Notes under the pieces: model-generated | Told to the model about the DNA's origin: nothing | The model's database searches: none | What the model saw: the letters and a program-made list of their open reading frames with translations, nothing else | Assembly (NCBI GenBank): GCA_023254755.1 | Contig: JALRKU010000224.1 | Span: 1-11,449 of the forward strand | DNA from: Aeromicrobium sp. | GTDB lineage: Bacteria; Actinomycetota; Actinomycetes; Propionibacteriales; Nocardioidaceae | Direction: 5' to 3' | DNA: 11,449 nt | Translations under genes and position numbers: made by a program | In this document: one piece after another, positions 6,398-11,449 of the stretch | Layout: each line of letters opens with the position of its first letter | Numbering within the stretch: position 1 is the first letter of the stretch

Positions 6398-6974
6398 CGT
6401 CCGAGGTCTTCGCGTGGTGCGCGGCGGCAGCGTCGTGCTGGCCGGGCTCGACCTGACCGTGCCGTCCGGGTCGATCACCGGGCTGGTGGGTCCGAGCGGG
6501 TGCGGCAAGACGACCCTGATCCGCTGCCTCGCGGGTGTGCAGGAGGTCGAGTCCGGCGACGTCGTCGTGCTGGGCGATCCCGCCGGGTCCCCGCGCAACC
6601 GGAGGCGGGTGGGCTACGTGACCCAGGCGAGCTCGGTGTATCCCGACCTGACGGTGCGGCAGAACCTGGACTACTTCGCCGCCCTCCACGGCGCGGGACC
6701 CGCGGCGACCGACCGAGCCCTGGCGGAGGTGGGTCTGGCGGACCGTGCCGACCAGCTGACCGGCGACCTGTCCGGCGGCCAGCGATCACGGGTGTCCCTC
6801 GCCGCCGCGCTGCTCGCCGATCCGGAGCTGCTGCTGCTCGACGAGCCCACGGTCGGCCTCGACCCGGTGCTGCGCCGGGACCTGTGGGCGCTCTTCGCCG
6901 AGCTGCTCGCCCGCACGGGCGCGCGCGACCTCGAGGCCGCGTTCCTGACGTTGGCCGAGCAGGGGGCGGCGTGA
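6378..6974 (+). CDS. ABC transporter ATP-binding protein lacking the H-loop
   Basis: The 198-aa protein is a nucleotide-binding subunit of an ABC-2 type exporter. Walker A is GPSGCGKTT (38-46), the Q-loop is 'YVTQA' (Gln83), the signature is LSGGQ (131-135), Walker B is LLLLDEP (151-157, Glu156), and the D-loop region is 'GLDP' (160-163). Relatives continue after 'RRDLWALF' with a strand, the switch histidine ('SSHVMDEA') and about 30 more residues before a tail like 'RTGxxDLEAAFLxL'. Here 'LWALFAELLARTG' runs straight into 'ARDLEAAFLTLAEQ', so about 40 residues including the H-loop are missing in frame. The tail itself is intact, which points to a clean internal deletion. Without the histidine, hydrolysis should be impaired. 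The ATG at 6378 lies inside the operator palindrome; a GTG at 6354 would add eight residues. The stop overlaps the permease start (GTGA). Confidence 0.88.
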   Translation: MLNKAVDVRGLRVVRGGSVVLAGLDLTVPSGSITGLVGPSGCGKTTLIRCLAGVQEVESGDVVVLGDPAGSPRNRRRVGYVTQASSVYPDLTVRQNLDYFAALHGAGPAATDRALAEVGLADRADQLTGDLSGGQRSRVSLAAALLADPELLLLDEPTVGLDPVLRRDLWALFAELLARTGARDLEAAFLTLAEQGAA

Positions 6975-7690
6975 ACGGCACGGTCGCGACCGCGCAGCGG
7001 GTGCTCCGGCAGCTCTCGCACGACCGGCGCAGCGTCGCGATCGTCGTGGTGCTGCCGTCGATCCTGCTCGTCCTGTTCCGCTACGTCTTCGACGGCTCGC
7101 CGGTCGTGTTCGACCGTGTCGGTCCCCAGATGCTCGGCATCTTCCCGTTCGTCGTCATGTTCCTGGTGACGTCGGTGACGATGGTCCGCGAGCGCACGTC
7201 GGGCACGCTCGAGCGGCTGATGACGACTCCGCTGCGTCGAGGCGAGCTGATCGCCGGGTACGCCCTGGCCTTCGGCGCGGCGGCGCTCGTCCAGGCGCTG
7301 GTGAGCTCGGCGGTCGCGCGGTCGCTGGGGCTCGGCACGGGGTGGGCCGTCGTGCTGCTCGCGGTCGTCGACGCGATCCTCGGCACGGCGCTGGGCCTGT
7401 TCTTCTCGGCGTTCGCCCGCACCGAGTTCCAGGCCGTGCAGTTCATGCCGGCCGTCGTGATCCCGCAGCTGCTCCTGTGCGGGCTCATCGCACCTCGGGA
7501 GAGGATGGCCGACGTGCTGGACTGGATCTCGACCGTGCTGCCGCTCACCTGGGCGACCGACGCCTTCACCGAGTCGTTGACGACGTCGGGGATGAACGCG
7601 GTGATGTGGCGCGACCTGGCGATCCTGGTCGGCTTCGTCGCCCTGGCGGTGGCGGGCGCGGCCCTGACCCTGCGCCGCCGCACCCCGTGA
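6971..7690 (+). CDS. ABC-2 type transporter permease
   Basis: The 239-aa integral membrane protein, with about six helices, pairs with the ATPase just upstream. Its GTG start overlaps the ATPase stop as GTGA. A cytoplasmic N-terminus 'TVATAQRVLRQLSHDRRS' leads into the first helix. Then come the ABC-2 core marks 'VTMVRERTSGTLERLMTTPLRRGELIAGY' (about 74-102, the coupling region), 'GTALGLFFSAFARTEFQAVQFMP' and 'LLCGLIAPRERMADVLDWISTVLPLTWATDA'. The protein resembles the DrrB-like export permeases that come with TetR-controlled pairs. Length is normal and nothing is missing, in contrast with its ATPase. The exported compound is unknown; a lipophilic drug or metabolite would be typical. Start and overlap leave little doubt about translational coupling to both neighbours. 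Confidence 0.92.
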   Translation: MNGTVATAQRVLRQLSHDRRSVAIVVVLPSILLVLFRYVFDGSPVVFDRVGPQMLGIFPFVVMFLVTSVTMVRERTSGTLERLMTTPLRRGELIAGYALAFGAAALVQALVSSAVARSLGLGTGWAVVLLAVVDAILGTALGLFFSAFARTEFQAVQFMPAVVIPQLLLCGLIAPRERMADVLDWISTVLPLTWATDAFTESLTTSGMNAVMWRDLAILVGFVALAVAGAALTLRRRTP

Positions 7691-8265
7691 GCGGACGGCG
7701 GCCGGGGCGTCCGGCGGGCCGGTCGGCGGGCGACACCCGGGCCCGGCTGGTGGAGGCGGCGCGCGAGCAGTTCGCGGCGCGCGGCTTCGCGGCTGCCTCG
7801 GCCCGCTCGATCGCCGCTGCCGCAGGGGTCGACCCGAGCCTGGTCAACCACCACTTCGGCGGCAAGGAGGGTCTGCTCGTGGCGACGATGGACCTGCCGA
7901 TCGACCCCGTCGAGAAGATCACCGGCGTCGTCGCCCACGGCGTCGACGGCCTGGGCGCGCGCCTCGTGCGGACGTTCCTCGAGACGTGGGACCCGCACCG
8001 CGACGCGTTCAGCGCGCTGCTGCGCACCGCGATGTCGTCCCCCGACCACGCGCCCGCCGTCGAGATCGCCCGCGGAGTCCTGTTGGCCCGGCTGGCGACC
8101 GTCACGACGGTCGATCGCGCGGCGCTCGTGGTCGCGCAGGTGGTCGGGCTGGCGACGGCTCGCTACGTCGTGCGCATCGAGCCCGTCGCGAGTGCATCGG
8201 TCGACGACCTGGTGGCCGTCTACGGTCCGGCGGTGCAGGCCGTCGTCACGTCCGCCGGGCGGTGA
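7687..8265 (+). CDS. TetR-family transcriptional regulator
   Basis: The 192-aa protein has an N-terminal TetR helix-turn-helix: 'TRARLVEAAREQFAARGF' (17-34), 'ARSIAAAAGVDPSLVNHHFGGKEGLL' (39-64). It is preceded by a basic arm, SGRRPGRPAGR. The C-terminal ligand domain ends 'QVVGLATARYVVRIEPVASASVDDLVA', a pattern shared by actinobacterial TetR proteins that accompany ABC-2 exporters. The GTG start overlaps the permease stop as GTGA, so it is the last gene of a three-gene operon and very likely autoregulates it through the inverted repeat at the operon start (6368-6387). That repeat also faces the FAD oxidoreductase promoter, so the regulator may control both sides. The inducer is unknown. It ends seven bases before the tail of the hydrolase gene on the other strand. 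Confidence 0.92.
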   Translation: MSGRRPGRPAGRSAGDTRARLVEAAREQFAARGFAAASARSIAAAAGVDPSLVNHHFGGKEGLLVATMDLPIDPVEKITGVVAHGVDGLGARLVRTFLETWDPHRDAFSALLRTAMSSPDHAPAVEIARGVLLARLATVTTVDRAALVVAQVVGLATARYVVRIEPVASASVDDLVAVYGPAVQAVVTSAGR

Positions 8266-8272
8266 CGGGCCG

Positions 8273-9094
8273 TCAGGCGGCCTGCTCCAGGGCGCCGGTC
8301 GTGCGATCGATGACGCGGACGATCAGGGCGGGGTCGTCGATCATCGGCACGTGGCCGCAGCCGGGCAGCGCCACGTGCGTGGCCTCGGGGAGGCGCTCGG
8401 CCGCGAGGCCGGCCTGCGGGTACAGCAGGATCTTGTCGCGCGTGCCCCAGGCGATGGTGGTGGGCACGCCGACCCGCGAGCGGAACGCGTAGCGCACGCC
8501 CTGCTTGAGCACCGGGAAGAACCCGCTGCCGCGGCGCAGGGCCCGGGTGTCGCCGATGAAGTCGTCCGCCGACGTGCGCTCGCCGTGCTCGTAGAGCGCA
8601 CGCCCGAGCAGCCGGCGGGCCTTCGTCGACCGCATGACCCGGCTGACCAGCGCGTCGGGCAGGTACGACGTGACCTTGAGCCCGAGCAGCACGGCGAGGG
8701 CGACCAGTCGGTCCAGACCGCGGAAGAACCCGGCCGGGCTGAGCGCCGTGACGGAGCGGACCAGGCCACGGGCACCGAGCTCGAGCGCGATCGCTCCGCC
8801 GAGCGAGTTGCCGACCACGTGCGGCCGGTCGATCCCCCACGAGGCGAAGTTGTCGCTGAGGTTCTGGCACGCGATGTCCATCGAGTACGGGGTGCCGGGC
8901 GGGTAGCCCGGCGACTCGCCGAAGCCGGCGAGGTCGATCGCGAAGACCTCGTACCTCTCGGCCAGCTGGTCGACGACGGGGTTCCACGCCTCGCGGCGGT
9001 GGCCGATGCCGTGGATGAGGACGAGGGGTTCACCGCTGCCACGGCGGGTGTAGGCGAGCTCTGAGATCACGTACCGAGAGTATCCATTCGCCAT
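8273..9094 (-). CDS. Alpha/beta-fold hydrolase
   Basis: The 273-aa protein has a complete alpha/beta hydrolase set: the oxyanion 'LVLIHGIG' (25-31), the nucleophile elbow GNSLGG (Ser97), the acid Asp220 in 'AWGTRDKILL' and His248 in 'LPGCGHVPM'. The 'AIDLAGFGESPGYP' block (52-65) fits the family. The lid region (about 121-205) is rich in Arg and aliphatic residues, compatible with a hydrophobic ester or C-C bond substrate. No substrate can be assigned. An ATG at 9092-9094 fits a leaderless promoter; a GTG at 9068-9070 would remove eight residues. The gene diverges from the racemase-dehydrogenase pair and shares the inverted repeat at 9108-9126 with it, so it may serve the same acyl pathway. 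It is convergent with the TetR gene, with a seven-base gap and no visible terminator. Confidence 0.9.
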   Translation of the reverse strand: MANGYSRYVISELAYTRRGSGEPLVLIHGIGHRREAWNPVVDQLAERYEVFAIDLAGFGESPGYPPGTPYSMDIACQNLSDNFASWGIDRPHVVGNSLGGAIALELGARGLVRSVTALSPAGFFRGLDRLVALAVLLGLKVTSYLPDALVSRVMRSTKARRLLGRALYEHGERTSADDFIGDTRALRRGSGFFPVLKQGVRYAFRSRVGVPTTIAWGTRDKILLYPQAGLAAERLPEATHVALPGCGHVPMIDDPALIVRVIDRTTGALEQAA

Positions 9095-9099
9095 CGCGG

Positions 9100-9128
9100 T
9101 TGAAACAGTGACAGTGATACTGTCACAA
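9100..9128 (-). promoter_or_regulatory. Putative leaderless promoter of the hydrolase
   Basis: On the minus strand TTGTGA (9123-9128) and TTTCAA (9100-9105) are 17 bases apart, and the ATG at 9094 starts six bases after the -10. The -10 match is weak (three of six). If both promoters are real, each one's -35 overlaps the other's -10. Confidence 0.3.
9108..9126. promoter_or_regulatory. 19-bp inverted repeat, candidate operator
   Basis: GTGACAGTGATACTGTCAC has perfect eight-base arms around GAT. It is centred in the 42-bp gap between the divergent hydrolase and racemase genes and occupies the spacer of both putative promoters. The size and symmetry fit a TetR-type dimer site. It differs in sequence from the repeat at 6368-6387, so a different regulator, not encoded in this window, probably binds it. 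Confidence 0.7.
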
Positions 9129-9136
9129 TCGACCGC

Positions 9137-10270
9137 GTGACAGGACCACTCGCTGGAGTCAGGGTCGTCGAGATGGTCGGCATCGGCCCCGGCCCGTTCG
9201 CCGCCATGCTGCTCGCCGATCTCGGCGCCGACGTGATCCGGGTCGACCGGCCCGGGGGCCAGGCGCTGAAGGTCACGGCGCCCGAGAAGGACATCACGGC
9301 CCGCGGGCGTCCGTCGATCGCCGTCGACCTCAAGCGACCCGAGGGCGTCGAGACCGTCCTGCGCCTCGTCGAGCGGGCCGACATCCTCGTCGAGGGCTTC
9401 CGTCCCGGGGTGACCGAGCGTCTCGGCATCGGCCCCGACGCCGCGCTCGCCCGCAACCCCCGCCTGGTCTACGGCCGGATGACGGGCTGGGGCCAGGAGG
9501 GCCCGCTGTCGCACACCGCCGGCCACGACATCAACTACATCTCGGTCGCCGGCGCCCTCGACGCGATCGGTCGCGCCGGCGGTCCCCCGCAGATCCCGCT
9601 GAACCTCGTCGGCGACTTCGCCGGCGGGTCGATGTACCTCGTCACCGGCGTCCTCGCGGCCCTGACCCACGCGCGCGCGACGGGCGAGGGCCAGGTCGTC
9701 GACGCCGCCATCACCGACGGCACGGCGCACCTGCTCGCGATGCCGTTGGCCATGCAGGCGGGCGGCGCGTGGAGCAGCCGCCGCGGCACCAACCTGCTCG
9801 ACTCGGGCGCTCCGTTCTACGACGTCTACGAGACGTCCGACGGGCGCTGGATGTCGGTCGGTGGGCTCGAGCCACAGTTCTACGCCGCGATGGAGCAGCT
9901 GCTCGGCGAGGAGCTGCCCGACCGCAACGACCTGAAGCAGTGGCCCGCGCTCCGCGAGAAGCTCGCCGCGGTCTTCGCGACCCGCTCGCAGGCCGACTGG
10001 ACCGCGCTGTTCAGCGACTCCGACGCCTGCGTGGCGCCCGTCGTGCCGATGCGCGAGGCCAAGGACCACCCCCACAACGTCGCGCGCGGCACGTTCGTGG
10101 AGCGCGACGGCGTCGTGCAGCCCGCCCCCGCCCCCCGCTTCTCGGCCACGCCCGCCGAGCTGACCACCCCGCCGTCGGCTCCCGGGGCCGACACCACCGA
10201 AGCCCTCACCGCCTGGGGCGTCGCCGACGTCGAGCAGCTGCTCGCCGACGGCGTCGTTGTGCAGGCCTGA
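9137..10270 (+). CDS. mcr: Alpha-methylacyl-CoA racemase (CoA-transferase III family)
   Basis: The 377-aa protein matches Mycobacterium tuberculosis MCR closely. It interconverts the (2R) and (2S) forms of 2-methylacyl-CoA so that methyl-branched acids can enter beta-oxidation, which needs the S form. The opening 'GPLAGVRVVEMVGIGPGPFAAMLLADLGADVIRVDRP' is the CaiB/BaiF fold. The racemase block 'MTGWGQEGPLSHTAGHDINYI' contains His130 and Asp131, 'NLVGDFAGGSM' contains Asp160, and 'GGLEPQFYAAM' contains Glu245. These correspond to the MCR residues His126, Asp127, Asp156 and Glu241 with a constant offset of four. 'GHDINYIS' and 'RGTNLLDSGAPFYDVYE' separate it from formyl-CoA transferase relatives. 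The GTG start has no Shine-Dalgarno sequence and fits a leaderless message. The dehydrogenase gene follows 13 bases later. A CoA-transferase role is a less likely alternative. Confidence 0.93.
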   Translation: MTGPLAGVRVVEMVGIGPGPFAAMLLADLGADVIRVDRPGGQALKVTAPEKDITARGRPSIAVDLKRPEGVETVLRLVERADILVEGFRPGVTERLGIGPDAALARNPRLVYGRMTGWGQEGPLSHTAGHDINYISVAGALDAIGRAGGPPQIPLNLVGDFAGGSMYLVTGVLAALTHARATGEGQVVDAAITDGTAHLLAMPLAMQAGGAWSSRRGTNLLDSGAPFYDVYETSDGRWMSVGGLEPQFYAAMEQLLGEELPDRNDLKQWPALREKLAAVFATRSQADWTALFSDSDACVAPVVPMREAKDHPHNVARGTFVERDGVVQPAPAPRFSATPAELTTPPSAPGADTTEALTAWGVADVEQLLADGVVVQA

Positions 10271-10272
10271 AC

Positions 10273-10277
10273 AGGAG
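10273..10277 (+). promoter_or_regulatory. Ribosome binding site of the acyl-CoA dehydrogenase
   Basis: AGGAG six bases before the ATG at 10284, in the 13-base gap after the racemase stop. It fixes the start of the dehydrogenase and indicates co-transcription with the racemase. Confidence 0.8.
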
Positions 10278-10283
10278 ACCCAC

Positions 10284-11449
10284 ATGAAGCGCAGCATCTT
10301 CGAGCCCGAGCACGACGCGTACCGCGAGACCGTCCGGCAGTTCGCCGAGAAGGAGATCGCGCCGCACCACGCGCAGTGGGAGAAGGAGTCGATCGTCCCC
10401 CGCGAGCTGTGGGAGAAGGCCGGCGCGCTCGGCATGCTCGGCTTCAACCTGCCCGAGGAGTTCGGCGGCGGCGGCATCGACGACTTCCGCTTCAACGCGG
10501 TGCAGATGGAGGAGATCGCCCGGGTCGGCGGCAGCGGCGTCGGCTTCGTGCTGCACACCGACCTCGTGGCCGGCTACCTGCTGTCGTACGCGACCGACGA
10601 GCAGAAGGCGCGCTGGTTCCCCGGCATGGTGACCGGCGAGACGATCACTGCGATCGCCATGACCGAGCCCGGCACCGGCTCGGACCTGCAGAGCATCGCC
10701 ACCACGGCGATCAAGGACGGCGACCACTACGTCCTCAACGGCTCCAAGACATTCATCACCAACGGCATCAATGCCGACCTGGTCATCGTGGTCGCCAAGA
10801 CCGACCCGAGCCAGGGCGCGATGGGCACGTCGCTGCTCGTCGTCGAGCGCGGCATGGAGGGCTTCGAGCGCGGCCGCAACCTGGACAAGATGGGCCTCAA
10901 GGCGCAGGACACCGCCGAGCTGTTCTTCGACAACGTCAAGGTGCCTGCCGAGAACCTGCTGGGGCAGGAGGGCCACGGCTTCATCTACCTGATGGAGAAG
11001 TTGCCGCAGGAGCGCCTCGCGATCTCGGTCGGCGCCATGGCGGCGGTGCGCAGCATCATCGACATGACGCTGGACTACGTGACGGAGCGCAAGGCGTTCG
11101 GCAAGCCGATCGGCTCGTTCCAGAACTCCCGCTTCGTGCTCGCGTCGCTCGAGACCGAGTACCGCATCGGCCAGGAGTTCGTGGACCAGTCGATCCTGGC
11201 GCTCAACGACAAGCAGCTCACGGTCGACGAGGCCGCGATGGGCAAGTGGTGGACCACCGAGCTGCAGGTCAAGGCCGCCGGCCAGTGCCTGCAGCTGCAC
11301 GGCGGCTACGGCTACATGAGCGAGTACCCGATCTCGAAGGCCTACACCGACAGCCGCATCCAGACGATCTACGGCGGCACGACCGAGATCATGAAGGAGA
11401 TCATCGGCCGCGGGATGGGCCTCTCGTCGCCGGAGCGGCGGCGGACGAT
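10284..11449 (+). CDS. Acyl-CoA dehydrogenase, extreme C-terminus cut by window edge
   Basis: The open frame runs 388 codons to the right edge, essentially full family length, so only a few residues are missing. It oxidises acyl-CoA to trans-2-enoyl-CoA with bound FAD. Seen in order: the N-terminal helical domain (about 1-120), 'AIAMTEPGTGSDL' (123-135, FAD and substrate contact), 'YVLNGSKTFITNG' (149-161), the mid-domain ending near 'NLLGQEGHGF', 'ERKAFGKPIGSFQ' (268-280) and 'QLHGGYGYMSEYP' (337-349). At the site where medium- and short-chain enzymes carry the base (YEGT) it has YGGT (363-366). Glu243 in 'KLPQERLAI' is placed as in isovaleryl- and long-chain-type enzymes, so that group is favoured. 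Directly after the racemase, it plausibly uses the (2S)-methylacyl-CoA product. The exact chain specificity is not readable. Confidence 0.95.
   Translation, partial: MKRSIFEPEHDAYRETVRQFAEKEIAPHHAQWEKESIVPRELWEKAGALGMLGFNLPEEFGGGGIDDFRFNAVQMEEIARVGGSGVGFVLHTDLVAGYLLSYATDEQKARWFPGMVTGETITAIAMTEPGTGSDLQSIATTAIKDGDHYVLNGSKTFITNGINADLVIVVAKTDPSQGAMGTSLLVVERGMEGFERGRNLDKMGLKAQDTAELFFDNVKVPAENLLGQEGHGFIYLMEKLPQERLAISVGAMAAVRSIIDMTLDYVTERKAFGKPIGSFQNSRFVLASLETEYRIGQEFVDQSILALNDKQLTVDEAAMGKWWTTELQVKAAGQCLQLHGGYGYMSEYPISKAYTDSRIQTIYGGTTEIMKEIIGRGMGLSSPERRRT

Larger units (their letters stand above)
9100..9129 (+). promoter_or_regulatory. Putative leaderless promoter of the racemase operon
   Basis: TTGAAA (9100-9105, five of six) and CACAAT (9124-9129, four of six) are 18 bases apart, and the GTG start at 9137 begins eight bases after the -10. 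No Shine-Dalgarno sequence is present. The inverted repeat at 9108-9126 lies in the spacer. Confidence 0.45.

Noticed and set aside
8263..8278. Possible bidirectional terminator between the TetR and hydrolase genes
   Set aside because: Only seven bases separate the stop codons and there is no stem followed by a T-run.
9095..10558. N-terminal extension of the hydrolase frame, antisense to the racemase and dehydrogenase
   Set aside because: The extension mirrors the codons of two well-supported genes and shows no domain. The hydrolase fold begins shortly after the ATG at 9094.
10206..11300. 364-codon minus-strand frame
   Set aside because: Antisense shadow of the acyl-CoA dehydrogenase, with His/Arg/Leu-rich low-complexity content.

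Overview
The window comes from a very GC-rich genome (roughly 70% G+C by eye) with dense gene packing, GTG starts, GTGA stop/start overlaps and several genes that appear to be transcribed without a leader. Together with a SCO4848-type small membrane protein and a mycobacterial-type alpha-methylacyl-CoA racemase, this points to an actinobacterium. A Nocardioides/Aeromicrobium-like member of the Propionibacteriales is my guess, not a proof. I see no rRNA, tRNA, CRISPR, integrase or transposase.

Layout. Left part, all on the minus strand and read right to left: fadH (2,4-dienoyl-CoA reductase, 2436-4457), a repeat-filled gap (2141-2435), a DHA2-type drug-efflux transporter (686-2140), a probably frameshifted two-helix membrane peptide (444-676), and a DUF1697 protein cut by the left edge (1-434). 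Diverging from fadH is a small SCO4848-family membrane protein (4499-4735). It runs tail to tail, with overlap, into a PadR-family repressor (4714-5250). Upstream of padR on the same strand is an FMO-like FAD oxidoreductase (5275-6363).

Middle part: a plus-strand ABC ATPase, ABC-2 permease and TetR regulator (6378-8265) are joined by GTGA overlaps and diverge from the FAD oxidoreductase. A 20-bp inverted repeat covers both apparent start sites. It is the obvious candidate operator for the TetR at the end of the operon. The ATPase is about 40 residues short and has lost its H-loop, so the exporter may be inactive or unusual.

Right part: an alpha/beta hydrolase (8273-9094, minus) diverges from a racemase-acyl-CoA dehydrogenase pair (9137 to the window end). 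The 42-bp gap between them holds a 19-bp inverted repeat and two interleaved promoter-like elements. The racemase (Mcr/AMACR type) and the dehydrogenase, with the separate fadH, fit degradation of methyl-branched and unsaturated acyl-CoAs. The hydrolase could supply or release an acid, but this is inference.

Most noteworthy: the H-loop deletion in the ATPase, the two inverted repeats sitting on back-to-back leaderless starts, the tandem copies of the fadH 3' end, and the frame break in the small membrane protein. I did not find a clearly new multi-gene system.
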